Source: DAOPJM01 sp964490325 (lineage in GTDB: Bacteria; Bacillota; Clostridia; Christensenellales; CAG-138). From it: a stretch of 64,000 nt of DNA. This document shows, one piece after another, positions 1 to 8,404 of the stretch (its first letter is position 1; every line of letters starts with the position of its first letter). Where the stretch lies: NCBI GenBank assembly GCA_964490325.1, contig CAZBBX010000005.1, forward strand, positions 1 through 64,000, in the 5' to 3' direction. The notes under the pieces were generated by a model. That model searched no databases. It saw nothing but the letters and a program-made list of their open reading frames with translations, and was not told the DNA's origin. Both the position numbers and the translations under genes were made by a program.

Positions 1-510
1 CAAAATATCTATGTGGATAAGCAGTCCGGCAAAGATTTCAACCGTCCGCAGTACAAGAAAATGCTGCGGAAATTGAAAAAAGACGATCTGCTCTATATCA
101 AGAGCATTGACCGTCTTGGACGAAACTATGAGGAAATTTTACAGCAATGGCGGATTCTCACGAAAGAAAAAGGCGTTGACATTGTGGTGTTGGATATGCC
201 GCTGTTGGACACCCGCCGGGGCAAAGACCTAATGGGAACATTTCTCTCCGATATAGTGCTGCAGGTTCTGTCCTTTGTGGCAGAAAACGAGCGCACAAAT
301 ATCAAACAACGCCAAGCCGAGGGAATTGCCGCTGCCAAAGCGCAGGGAATCAAGTTCGGCAGACCGCCTTTGCCCTTGCCGGATAACTTCTATGAGGTAC
401 ACAAAGCATGGCGCAGTAAGAAAATAACCTTGAAACAAGCAGCGGAAGCCTGCAATATGCCGGTTGGCACATTCTACGGAAAGGCAAGAAAATTTGAAAA
501 TGTGGCTTAA
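1..510 (+). CDS. Serine resolvase/invertase, N-terminus cut by window edge
   Basis: C-terminal part of a small serine site-specific recombinase (TnpR/resolvase family), which cuts and rejoins DNA at paired recombination sites through a serine-DNA linkage. The frame is open from base 1, so the gene starts outside the window and the catalytic serine segment is not visible. Visible are the family signature SIDRLGRNYEEIL, the end of the catalytic domain (FVAENERTNIKQRQAEGI), the hinge GIKFGRP and a C-terminal helix-turn-helix (ITLKQAAEACNMPVGTFYG) that binds the site. A GTG at 13 could be mistaken for a start, but the residues before it fit the family. Base composition is AT-rich, unlike the region after 2350, consistent with mobile DNA. 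Two dyad sites lie just downstream and may be its targets. Confidence 0.9.
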   Translation, partial: QNIYVDKQSGKDFNRPQYKKMLRKLKKDDLLYIKSIDRLGRNYEEILQQWRILTKEKGVDIVVLDMPLLDTRRGKDLMGTFLSDIVLQVLSFVAENERTNIKQRQAEGIAAAKAQGIKFGRPPLPLPDNFYEVHKAWRSKKITLKQAAEACNMPVGTFYGKARKFENVA

Positions 511-520
511 ACAAATCATG

Positions 521-561
521 CCCTAAATTTGTAAAGGTGTACTTTTACAAATTGTAGGGCA
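521..561. repeat. Long dyad downstream of resolvase (res-like site or terminator)
   Basis: An imperfect palindrome: the left arm begins TGCCCTAAATTTGTAAA and the right arm ends TTTTACAAATTGTAGGGCA, centred on GGTGTAC. It begins 11 bases after the resolvase stop. It lacks a T-run after the stem, so a pure terminator role is not obvious. The inner arm (TTTGTAAAAGTACAC on the minus strand) recurs in a second dyad at 651-683, which is how resolvase subsites are arranged. Confidence 0.5.
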
Positions 562-650
562 TTAAATTATATACTTTAATATTATACTCCAAAATATAAG
601 ATTTTTCAAGGTGTTGAACTGAACTTTTTCGATGGTAATTGTAACTTTTC

Positions 651-683
651 TGTGTTTTGTAAAAGTACACATTGTAGAACACA
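651..683. repeat. Second dyad sharing TTTGTAAAAGTACAC
   Basis: TGTGTT at the left and AACACA at the right bound a core containing TTTGTAAAAGTACAC, the same 15-mer found on the opposite strand in the dyad at 521-561. It lies just upstream of the gene at 729 and could be a resolvase subsite, a promoter-overlapping operator, or both. Function is inferred from the repeat and from the neighbouring resolvase only. Confidence 0.45.
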
Positions 684-728
684 AAGTTATACGAGCGAAA
701 ACATTAAAATTAATAAGGAGGACAACAT

Positions 729-1010
729 ATGTTTGACGAAAGATCTGGAAAGTGGATTAAAATTTACCGAGGATTAACGATTGCTTTGTTTTGGCTTTAT
801 ATTGCCTTTGGCATTTTAGCCGGAATCGGAGATTCGTCTGCCGGGTTTTTGGATATAGGCATAGGTGGCGATGATGATGGTTTCTTGGATTTTATTGTAT
901 GGGTGCTGGCTGGTGGCTTTGTAGGATTTATTCAACTGGTCACCAATATGCTGATCATACAATTTTTCAACAATGTTCAGATTATCAGGGAGAAAATCGA
1001 ATCAAGATAA
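729..1010 (+). CDS. Small two-segment membrane protein, unknown function
   Basis: A 93-residue protein I do not recognise. It has two strongly hydrophobic segments (about residues 12-35 and 52-80) separated by a Gly/Asp-rich linker containing GGDDDGFLD, and a charged C-terminal tail (REKIESR), so it should be an inner-membrane hairpin protein. A canonical Shine-Dalgarno AAGGAGG at 715-721 sits seven bases before the ATG, which supports real translation. Composition is AT-rich like its neighbours, so it belongs to the accessory segment that contains the resolvase and the HEPN-like gene. No catalytic motif is visible. Confidence 0.6.
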   Translation: MFDERSGKWIKIYRGLTIALFWLYIAFGILAGIGDSSAGFLDIGIGGDDDGFLDFIVWVLAGGFVGFIQLVTNMLIIQFFNNVQIIREKIESR

Positions 1011-1126
1011 GTTTATCACAGAATGTTTTCGCTTTTATGGCCAATGGTGCGTCTTATCGGATGTATCATTGGCCATTAACTTGCAGAATATTGCATTCAA
1101 CGATATAATAACGAGGGGTGATTATC

Positions 1127-2164
1127 ATGAAAAAGCATACTCACAAAATCATCATAAATAATAGTGAACGAATAGAAAAAAGCTTCTGTTATAATTTTGG
1201 AAAGACAAAAGATGTTTGCATCTCTGTTGGCTATGGAACAGTTGTTATTTCAGCAGAGTTATCTAAAATATACGATAAAGCGGAGATTATTTCGTTTGAT
1301 GGGTATTTGTTCGGCGATGCGCTAAAAAAAGCATTGCTATTGCATTTAATTCTTTTTTCGAAAGATATAAGTCTTGATGAGGTATATGTTCAGATTGATA
1401 ATGAAACTGAATGTGTTTTTACGAAATCCGCTAACGCTTACCCGTTGGTTTCCTCTTTGGTAGCAGAAGATCTTTCGCACCCCTTCACAACTATATGGGA
1501 TGTCTCGGCTTGTCGAGGAATATTGGCACAAACGAAATCTTCATATGATGCGAGGATAGCATCTTTGTTTGCACTTATTTATAGTAAAACTAAAATATAT
1601 GAATCTGAACGCTTCATATATTTATGGATGGCGTTTAATGGAATGTATAATTATTATTCTACGTTGATCTCCCAAAGTCATAATGGTATAAAAATCAAAA
1701 GAGAGTGCAACCAGATACGATATATGCAAAGACTTTTCAATCTTGGAGATGAGACAATTTCTGAGGATACCGAAAAAAGAAGAGTTGCTCAAGAGGTTAC
1801 TTCATTTTTAAAAAATGCCCCAACACAAATTTCGAAAACTTATTTGGAATCTGAACGAGGCAAGGAGATAGCTCAGCGAATTCAAAAAGCATTGGTTAAT
1901 CCGAAGACTTTGCGTGCGTATAATATTACTCCATATGGATATTTGCTTACTCAATATTCTTATAACACAAGATGCAATTTGTTTCATGCCAATAAGCCTA
2001 TTTCGCTATTCTCATTTTCTAATGATCCTGACATTCAGTGTCTAAAAATCATCAACTACATACTTGAGGATTTTATCGAGACAAATTTACCACTATGGTT
2101 TTCATCGCAATACGAAACTGAATTTTTGTGGTCTTTCGCAAAACAGACAGAGATTATGAGATGA
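1127..2164 (+). CDS. HEPN-like domain protein (Apea-type), accessory
   Basis: A 345-residue soluble protein. The N-terminal half shows no motif I recognise. The C-terminal half resembles Apea/HEPN-type domains: a helix with FIYLWMAFNGMY at about 163-174, and RCNLFH at 282-287, which matches the R-x4-H signature of HEPN ribonucleases; the following ANKP also fits the family loop. HEPN proteins are commonly RNases in toxin-antitoxin or defence loci, so a defence or toxin role is plausible but inferred. A GTG at 1118 is possible, but the ATG at 1127 has GAGGGG at 1113-1118 at good spacing and is preferred. The gene is very AT-rich, in contrast to DNA after 2350. No antitoxin-like partner is obvious; the 93-residue membrane protein upstream is the only neighbour. 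Confidence 0.55.
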   Translation: MKKHTHKIIINNSERIEKSFCYNFGKTKDVCISVGYGTVVISAELSKIYDKAEIISFDGYLFGDALKKALLLHLILFSKDISLDEVYVQIDNETECVFTKSANAYPLVSSLVAEDLSHPFTTIWDVSACRGILAQTKSSYDARIASLFALIYSKTKIYESERFIYLWMAFNGMYNYYSTLISQSHNGIKIKRECNQIRYMQRLFNLGDETISEDTEKRRVAQEVTSFLKNAPTQISKTYLESERGKEIAQRIQKALVNPKTLRAYNITPYGYLLTQYSYNTRCNLFHANKPISLFSFSNDPDIQCLKIINYILEDFIETNLPLWFSSQYETEFLWSFAKQTEIMR

Positions 2165-2214
2165 CGGACATACATCGAAATAACCTATACGACATAAAAA
2201 TCTATTAAGAAAAA

Positions 2215-2311
2215 TCCCTTTGGAACAAAGGGCGCACTTCTATACGGGGTAAAACCCGTATGTGCGCTCTGCGAGGCTAACAGTCCGGACTTCAATCGTC
2301 CGGGCTGTTTT
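2215..2311 (+). terminator. Hairpin cluster at end of accessory segment, with terminator
   Basis: Three hairpins lie in a row: CCCTTT/AAAGGG near 2217-2233; a longer imperfect stem GCGCAC...TACGGG with CCCGTATGTGCGC near 2232-2268; and AGTCCGGAC (2282-2290) pairing with GTCCGGGCT (2298-2306) followed by GTTTTA. The last is a plausible intrinsic terminator. The cluster sits where composition changes from AT-rich to GC-rich and probably marks the end of the inserted element. Confidence 0.5.
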
Positions 2312-2347
2312 ACGTCACTTCGTTCCGAACAAGGGGCTGCACCCCTT

Positions 2348-2596
2348 GTGCCGCGCAAGGCTGCGGCAGAGGAGCGGCTGACTGTCGAGCTGATCGAGAA
2401 CGAGTACTGCCTGACAAGCTCGCACAGCATGACCAAGGAAAACTACATCGTCTTTGCAGCGCTCCTCACGGGCGACAGCCTGCTGCTGCGCCGCTTCTGG
2501 CCGGAGTGGGACTTTGTGACGCGCTTTCCCCGCCTTGCGCACGGCAAGCTGCTGTGGTACAGCGCCGCCGAAGGGCTTTTGTATCAGCTTCTGTAA
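2348..2596 (+). pseudogene. Remnant of C-terminal desulfoferrodoxin-like/zinc-ribbon domain protein
   Basis: A GC-rich open frame of 82 codons beginning with GTG, with no credible ribosome-binding site. Its content (ENEYCLTSSHSMTKENYIVF, then RFPRLAHGKLLWY) resembles the C-terminal domain of clostridial proteins that carry a desulfoferrodoxin-like module, often fused to an XRE-type helix-turn-helix. The expected N-terminal part and zinc-binding cysteines are absent; the upstream sequence is instead the end of the AT-rich accessory segment. I read it as a host gene truncated by insertion around 2340. It could still be expressed from element promoters. Confidence 0.5.
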
Positions 2597-2597
2597 G

Positions 2598-2630
2598 AAA
2601 AAAGGACTGTCGAACGGACAGCCCTTTTTT
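2598..2630 (-). terminator. Intrinsic terminator of the M23 gene
   Basis: A-run, stem GGACTGTC/GACAGCCC with loop GAAC, then a T-run at 2624-2630. Pairing is complete with G-U on the minus strand, so it best serves the gene at 2648-3385; it can also stop plus-strand transcription from the remnant. Confidence 0.8.
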
Positions 2631-2647
2631 CATGCTTGGCCGCGGTC

Positions 2648-3385
2648 TCAGCCCAAACGGACGTATTTGCTTGGATCGACGGCTTTTCCGGAGATATAAA
2701 ATGCAAAATGCAGATGCGCCGCCTCCGCGCACTCGGAAAGAGCGGAGGAACCGACCGTTCCCAGCACCGTGCCCGCGTTCACGCGGTCTCCCGTCTTGAC
2801 GCGAATGTCCGCGCCCAGATTGGCGTAGAGCGTCACGCGGTCGTTGGAATGCTCCACCGTCACAAGGAAGCCCAGTACATCGTCCTCGCGCACGCTTTGT
2901 ACCGTGCCGCCCAGCACGCACTTGACCTCCGTGCCTACGTCGGACGCGATGTCCACGCCCTCGTGCGTCGTCCATTGGTCAAGCGTCTTGCTGTAGATCA
3001 GCCGATCCGTTGCAAAGCCCCACACGATCTCACCGGAGAGCGGCGGCGCGGCCTTCGAGGATGTGGACGCCGCCTTGGGGGTCGCCGTGGGCGTGGGCGT
3101 GGGACTTGCCGTCAGAAGCGGCGTACCCGTGGTAAGCGTCAGCACACGCGGGGTAGCCGTGGGTGCGCTGAGCACGCTTTGCAGGGTCTCATCCTCGGAT
3201 ATGGCGACCTGCGCGACCGCGTTTGGATCGCTCGAGGGCGCAGCCGCCTGCTCGTCGTTGTTGGGAAGGGCTAAGATTGTTACCGCCGCGCCGACGATCA
3301 GCAGGCACAGTACCAGTACCACATAAAAGCCCTGTTGGGTCAAAAAGGTCTTTACTTTTGAAAAGCCTCGTTTCTGTCGTTCCAT
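2648..3385 (-). CDS. SpoIIQ-like M23 (LytM) peptidase, membrane-anchored
   Basis: A 245-residue protein with a short basic N-terminus, one transmembrane segment (about 20-40), a Ser/Thr/Pro-rich linker with TPTPTATP (about 75-118) and a C-terminal LytM domain. The M23 zinc and catalytic residues are kept: HxxxD at H141/D145 (HEGVD) and HLH at 224-226. Single-pass LytM proteins with this layout in spore formers are typically SpoIIQ, the forespore half of the SpoIIQ-SpoIIIAH channel; clostridial SpoIIQ often retains the zinc site that Bacillus lost. Its position back-to-back with spoIIE supports this, but a general cell-wall endopeptidase is possible. The ATG at 3385 is preferred because GAGGTG lies six bases upstream; an ATG at 3391 overlaps that motif. 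Confidence 0.7.
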   Translation of the reverse strand: MERQKRGFSKVKTFLTQQGFYVVLVLCLLIVGAAVTILALPNNDEQAAAPSSDPNAVAQVAISEDETLQSVLSAPTATPRVLTLTTGTPLLTASPTPTPTATPKAASTSSKAAPPLSGEIVWGFATDRLIYSKTLDQWTTHEGVDIASDVGTEVKCVLGGTVQSVREDDVLGFLVTVEHSNDRVTLYANLGADIRVKTGDRVNAGTVLGTVGSSALSECAEAAHLHFAFYISGKAVDPSKYVRLG

Positions 3386-3630
3386 TGTCATCACCTCGCG
3401 GATAGTATGGACGGCTTTTTCGCGCCGCATACATCGAGGAAGAAAAGACGCGCAGCGCTTTTTCAAATTTGTTTTCATTTGAACTTGCGAAAAATCGAGC
3501 GTCCTTTGCCGTCGTACCGACTCGCCTTCTGCCTGATCCTGCCATTTTCTTCTCATTTGTGTCGAGCGTTTTTGCCCCCGCCCCGCGCCATTCCCCAAAT
3601 TTTCACGGTCGCAAACGGCTAAAATGAGGT
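3386..3630. promoter_or_regulatory. Divergent spacer between M23 gene and spoIIE
   Basis: 245 bases without a gene. It must hold both promoters. spoIIE is classically sigma-A plus Spo0A dependent; the best 0A-box-like string I see is TGTCGAG at 3560-3566, one mismatch from TGTCGAA. No convincing sigma-F or sigma-A hexamer pair stands out by eye. Confidence 0.3.
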
Positions 3631-6043
3631 ATGCGTCACGGCATTTTGGACAAACTGCAACTTTTATGCGGGCGGCTGCGGCAGCCCGAAACATGGAGTG
3701 GCCTTGTGCTGCTGCTTATGGGTCTGCTGCTGTCGCGCTGGCCCTTGGGTGAGCAGCTCGCGCCGCTGGGGCTTGCGCTGCTGTTTGCCTGTGAGCGAAC
3801 GGGACGGCGCAGCGTGCTCGTGCTGAGCGGGATCCTGCTGTGGGGCGTTCTTGCGCCCGATCCGCGCTGGGGCGTTCTGCTTGCCGCCGTGCTGTTTTTT
3901 TTGCTGTCCCGCCTGCTGCGGCGGATGCTGCACGGCGTTCCGCCTGCGGCGCGGCTGATCCTTTTTTTGCTTTGCCAGCTTGCGGCAACGCCCTTTTTCA
4001 TCACGGGAGACGGCAAGGACTGGGCGTATGCGGGACTGTCCCTGCTGCTGAGCGCGGCGGCGGGCTATGTTTTTTCCGCAGCTTTGCGCGCCCTGCGCTC
4101 CCTGACGCGCCGTCGTGTATTGGCGGAGAGGGAGCTGTGGAGCCTTGCTCTGTCCGCGGGTCTTGTGGCGGCGGGGCTGTGGGACGCCTGCTTTTTTGGC
4201 CTGTCCCTGCCTGTGGCGCTGCTGCTTTTTTGCTGCGGCGCGCTTGTATTGTCTTTGGGCGCACAGGGCGCCGTGGCGGGCGCCATCGCCGTCTTTGCTT
4301 ATGGCGCGCTGACAAAAATGGATCCAAGCTCCCTTGCCGCGCTGCTTGGCGCTTTGGCCTTAGGCGTCTTTGCGCGGCGCTGGGGAAAAACGGGCGTGCT
4401 GCTGTCCTGCGGCACGGCAATTTTAGTGTCGGGCTGCCTGTTTACGGAGGGGACGCAGCTTCTCAACATCCAGACCGCCTTGGTCGGCGCTCTCCCCCTG
4501 CTGTTTTTGTCCCGCGAGGTGCTGCGCCGCTTGGGCGCGATCTTGGACGAGGGCAACAAGCGGGGAGCGGGCGCTGCGCTTGCGGCGGGGCGTATGCGCT
4601 GCTATGCCGCCGAAACGCTCACGGATTCGGCGCGAACGCTCAAGGAGCTGTCCGCCCTGTTTGCGCCCGAGGCGTCCCCGCCCCGCGACGACCGTCAGCT
4701 GCAGTGGACGATCCACGGCGCAAACCGCGTGTGCCGCGACTGCGTGTCCCGCGTCCTCTGCTGGGCGGATCCCTCCGCCATGCATGATGCGCTCCTACTG
4801 GCCGTCCGCGCCTACGGCAAGGGCGAGACCGTCACGCCGCAGCCGCCCATCGATGCGGATTGTCGGTATTTTTCCCAGCTCATCGCCTCGGCATACCTTG
4901 CCTTTGACCAAGCGGAGGCGCAGGCGGCACGCGAAAAGCGCGGGACGGCGCAGTTTGCCTTTGCCCTAAGGCAGCTTGACGGCCTTGGTGAGCTGCTGCT
5001 GCGCCGCGCCGACGCCCTGCTTGCCGAGCGTTGGCAGGACGATCGGGTCGAGCAGGCGCTGCTTTGCGCCTTTGAGCGCAGCGGCGTTCCGCTTTGCGGG
5101 GTCGATGTGCAATATCCCGACGGGCAGCTGCTGCTGCGCCTGCGGCTGCCCCGTGACGACGCCAACACGCCAAGAACGCTGAAGGGCTTGGCGGAACGCA
5201 CGCTAAAGACGCCCCTGCGCGTGGTGGAGGAGCGGCAGACCGAGGAAGGCGGCGAGCTGCTCTTGGAGGAGGAGCGTGCCTTCCGCGTGGAGATGGCATT
5301 GGCGGCTCTGCCCGAATCGAACACGCAGGTCTCGGGCGACAGCTACGGAAGCTGCGGCCTGCAAAACGGCGGGATGCTCTATGTGCTCTCCGACGGCATG
5401 GGCAGCGGCGAACGCGCAAGGCGGGAGAGCAAGGCCGCCGTGGAGCTGCTGCTGGAGCTGACGCGGCTTGGTCTGCCCGATGCGCTGATCTATGAAAACC
5501 TCAACCGCCTGCTGCTGCGGCGCGGCGGCGCGGAGATGTATGCAACACTGGATTCCCTGCGGATCGACCTTGCCACGGGCAACGGCGTCCTGACAAAATT
5601 TGGCGCGCCGCCCTCCTATCTGCTGCGCATGGGACGCCTGACGCGCCTGTGCGGTGAGGCGCTGCCCTGCGGCATCGTTGACGAGGCCAAGCCCTCCTGC
5701 CTCAAGCTCAAGCTCCAGCAGCAGGATCGGCTGGTGCTGTGCTCCGACGGGGTCAGCGACGCCTTGGGCGCGTTGATCGAACCCGCCTTGACGGGGCTTG
5801 CCGCAAGACCCCGCGCCGAGCTTGCGGAAGCGCTGCTGCTTACCGCCAAGCGCCACGGCGCAAGCGACGACATGACCGTGATGGTCGTGGAGATCGCNNN
5901 NNNNNNNNNNNNNNNNNNNNNNNNNNNNNNNNNNNNNNNNNNNNNNNNNNNNNNNNNNNNNNNNNNNNNNNNNNNNNNNNNNNNNNNNNNNNNNNNNCGG
6001 CGCAAGCGACGACATGACCGTGATGGTCGTGGAGATCGCGTAG
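3631..6043 (+). CDS. spoIIE: Stage II sporulation protein E, interrupted by an assembly gap
   Basis: SpoIIE is the PP2C-type phosphatase that dephosphorylates SpoIIAA to activate sigma-F in the forespore and helps at the polar septum. The N-terminal third is a chain of hydrophobic segments (about residues 20-300). The C-terminal phosphatase domain shows SDGMGSGERA (about residue 588), CSDGVSDAL and the final SDDMTVMVVEI. The reading frame runs into 100 Ns at 5898-5997. The 42 bases before the gap (5856-5897) are identical to the 42 after it (5998-6039), and the copy after the gap ends in GCG TAG. Collapsing the overlap gives a normal protein of about 756 residues. The start is uncertain: GAGGT abuts the ATG at 3631 too closely. 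spoIIGA and sigE follow. Confidence 0.93.
5856..6039. other. 100-N scaffold gap with identical 42-base flanks
   Basis: Bases 5856-5897 and 5998-6039 are the same 42-mer on either side of exactly 100 Ns. This is the pattern of two contigs whose overlapping ends were not merged, so the true gap is probably zero or negative and the duplication is not biological. Confidence 0.9.
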
Positions 6044-6246
6044 GCGCGGCGCTCCCCCCTTTGCCGAGGAACGGGGCGGAGGGGAAACAGTGCGGCGTTC
6101 CGCAGGCAGAACGCCTGCGCGAAGCACAACCGTTGGCGGCGTGAGGCAGCAGATCTCCGTCTGCCGTGAAGCGCTGCGCCCTGTACGCAGCGTGAAGGAA
6201 AGCGCGTCCTGCACGCCTGACGCGCTGAACGAATGGGGGTGCGCGC

Positions 6247-7029
6247 ATGAAGATCGGCATTGAGGGCTTCCTTTTGGACAACGCCCTGATGAACTGGCTG
6301 ATCCTTGCGCTTGCGGCGGCGTTGGCGGGGGTGCGCCTTGCGCTGTGGCGCTGCCTTGCGATGTCGCTTTTTGGCGCAGTCTATGCCCTGCTGTCGCTTA
6401 GCGCCCTCCCGTTTTTAGCGAGCCTGCCTGCAAAGCTGCTGCTCTTGCCCCTGATGGCGCTGCCCCTGTATGAACGGGGGCTTTCCTACGGCAAGCTGCT
6501 CCTTGCCACGGCCTTTGCGGCTGTCGCCGTAGGCGGTCTGACCCTCGGCATGACCCTGCTGCTGGGCGGTCAGCTCTCGGGCGGCGGCGTACTCGTAGGC
6601 GCCATTCCCCTGCGCGCCGCCATCCTGTCCGCTGCGGCGGCGGCCGCGCTTCCGCGTGCGATGCGCCTGCTGTGGCGCTGTCGGCGTACAACGGAGGAGC
6701 GCGCCGTGCTGCTGCTGCAGCTGGGCAAGCGCCATTACCGCCTCAGCGCGCTCATCGACACGGGCAACCGCCTGTTCGATCCCGTGACGGGTCTGCCCGT
6801 GATCCTCGTTTGCGGCGTGCCGCTTGCGGGCGGGAGGCCGCTGCCCTGCTGTACGCAGGGCGGGGACACGGTTTTGTACGGTCTTCGCCCTACGCGCATC
6901 GAGCTGTTGCAGCAGGACGGCACGATCGTACCCGTGGACGCGCTCATTGCCCGCGCCCCCCGTCCCATCGTGGGAGCCGATGCGCTGCTGCCCCCGCTGC
7001 TTACGGCGCAGTCTTCCTTTGATCGTTAA
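6247..7029 (+). CDS. spoIIGA: SpoIIGA, sigma-E processing aspartic peptidase
   Basis: A 260-residue protein with five or more hydrophobic segments in the N-terminal half and a soluble C-terminal aspartic-protease-like half. The catalytic motif is visible as LIDTGNRLFDP (Asp near residue 171), followed by the second conserved stretch RPIVGADALLPP. SpoIIGA is activated by the forespore signal SpoIIR across the septum and removes the pro-sequence of sigma-E in the mother cell. The gene stands directly upstream of sigE, its substrate, as in most spore formers. The 203-base spacer after spoIIE holds a GC-rich hairpin but no clear promoter. No strong Shine-Dalgarno is present, only a G-run about ten bases before the ATG. 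Confidence 0.9.
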   Translation: MKIGIEGFLLDNALMNWLILALAAALAGVRLALWRCLAMSLFGAVYALLSLSALPFLASLPAKLLLLPLMALPLYERGLSYGKLLLATAFAAVAVGGLTLGMTLLLGGQLSGGGVLVGAIPLRAAILSAAAAAALPRAMRLLWRCRRTTEERAVLLLQLGKRHYRLSALIDTGNRLFDPVTGLPVILVCGVPLAGGRPLPCCTQGGDTVLYGLRPTRIELLQQDGTIVPVDALIARAPRPIVGADALLPPLLTAQSSFDR

Positions 7030-7266
7030 AAAGCTCACGCTTTTTGACGAGTCTGCTGCGGCAGAGCTTCTCTTGCCCCTTTGGAGACCCAAAGCGACAA
7101 GCAAGGTATCAAAACCGCCGCGCATGTCGCCGGTATTAGCCGTCAAAGACGGCTTCGCCAAAAAGCTCACGCTTTTTGACGAGTCTGCTGCGGCAGGGCT
7201 TTCTCTTGCAAGCTTGGAGACCCAAGCTTACAAGCAAGGTATCAAAACCGCCGCGCATGTCGCCGG
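7028..7266. repeat. Two tandem copies (about 107 bases, period 132) between spoIIGA and sigE
   Basis: 7028-7134 and 7160-7266 are near-identical apart from substitutions in the middle and small length differences that cancel. Each copy begins with AAAAAGC-TCAC-GCTTTTT, a terminator-like hairpin, and ends with a shared CATGTCGCCGGT. Between the copies lies a hairpin GCCGTC-AAA-GACGGC (7139-7153) whose sequence recurs at 29450-29464. The array fills most of the 363-base spacer and could attenuate read-through from spoIIGA into sigE. Confidence 0.85.
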
Positions 7267-7392
7267 TGTTGATGGATTTGATGGTCGTTCCCTTGCTGCT
7301 TCCGTCGTCGGATCGGCGGGGCGATCCGACGGTATCTTTTTTTCAGTTCGGAGCGGCTAAAGCCGCCGATCCCCTATAAACAAGGAGGAAAG

Positions 7393-8115
7393 ATGAAACG
7401 CTTACTGCAAAAATGGAAACGCTGCCTTTGGACGCTTTGGCTGCGGCTGTGCGGGGCGAGGCGCAGCACCCTCGATTACCTGCACTCCGGCGAGACCCTG
7501 CCCGCTCCCCTCGATCCCATAAGCGAGGCGGAGGCGATCGAGCGCTGCGCGACCGACCCTGCGGCACGGGACAGTCTGATCGAGCATAACCTGCGCTTGG
7601 TGGTGTATATCGCCCGCCGCTTCGAGAACACGGGCGTACAGACGGAGGATCTCATCTCCATCGGCACCATTGGGCTTATCAAGGCGGTGAACACCTTCAA
7701 CAGCGAAAAAAAGATCAAGCTTGCGACCTATGCGTCCCGCTGCATCGAGAATGAGATCCTGATGCACCTGCGCAGAAGCTGCAAGCTCAAGTTAGAGGTC
7801 TCCTTTGACGAGCCGCTGAATGTGGATTGGGACGGGAACGAGCTGCTTTTAAGCGATATCTTGGGCACGGACGAGGACGTCGTCAGCCGCGATCTGGAGG
7901 ACGAGGTGGACAAGGAGCTGCTCAAAGCGGCGCTTGCCACGCTGACGCCGCGTGAAAAGGAAATCATCGAGCTGCGCTTTGGCCTGACGCAGCAGCCCCC
8001 CTGCACGCAAAAGCAGGCCGCCGACCGCATGGGCATCTCGCAAAGCTACATTTCCCGCTTGGAAAAGCGCATCCTGCGCCGCCTGCGGCGTGAGATGCAG
8101 CGCCTGCAGGGATGA
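7393..8115 (+). CDS. sigE: RNA polymerase sporulation sigma factor SigE (pro-sigma-E)
   Basis: A 240-residue sigma-70 family factor, the first mother-cell-specific sigma of sporulation. The N-terminus (about residues 1-25, rich in Trp, Leu, Arg and Lys) fits the membrane-associating pro-sequence removed by SpoIIGA. Region 2 is clear (IEHNLRLVVYIARRFENTG, GTIGLIKAVNTF, YASRCIENEILMHLRR) and region 4 ends with a helix-turn-helix (KQAADRMGISQSYISRLEKR). AAGGAGG lies just before the ATG. Pairing with spoIIGA is canonical; sigG, which often follows, is not here. The upstream spacer carries a tandem repeat with terminator-like hairpins, so expression may differ from spoIIGA. Confidence 0.96.
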   Translation: MKRLLQKWKRCLWTLWLRLCGARRSTLDYLHSGETLPAPLDPISEAEAIERCATDPAARDSLIEHNLRLVVYIARRFENTGVQTEDLISIGTIGLIKAVNTFNSEKKIKLATYASRCIENEILMHLRRSCKLKLEVSFDEPLNVDWDGNELLLSDILGTDEDVVSRDLEDEVDKELLKAALATLTPREKEIIELRFGLTQQPPCTQKQAADRMGISQSYISRLEKRILRRLRREMQRLQG

Positions 8116-8176
8116 GAGGCAGGCAATGAAGTGAAAGATAAGGGGCAACGGACGCCTTCCCGCCGTACGCACCTGC

Positions 8177-8371
8177 TGTCGGTCGGTGCTGTCTATGGGG
8201 TTGCTTGGGGTTTAGGTTCGCCGTCCTCCCGCAGACGGGTAAGCGCAAAGTCCGCCGCCGCCCGGAGCGCTTCGCTGTCGCTTAGCAGCAGCTTTTTAAG
8301 AAGCGGGGCGTAACGCGGCTGTCCGCTTTTTCCCGCCAACACCGCCGCCTGCGCCGTCAAGCGCTTGCCGC
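8177..8371 (-). pseudogene. Duplicated 3' end of queG
   Basis: These 195 bases repeat 8389-8583 at an offset of 212 with a handful of substitutions. The source segment is the last part of queG and its stop region, so this copy is a non-functional tail fragment located beyond the gene's stop codon. It fills most of the sigE-queG convergent spacer. It is either a recent tandem duplication or a mis-assembled allele. Confidence 0.85.
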
Positions 8372-8404
8372 AAAAGGTGTCGCCTGCATGTCGGTCGGTG
8401 CTGT

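Noticed and set aside
3386..3630. A strong Spo0A box or sigma-F promoter in the spoIIE/M23 spacer
   Set aside because: Only a single one-mismatch 0A-box-like string was found and no sigma-F consensus, so it is reported only as a divergent spacer.
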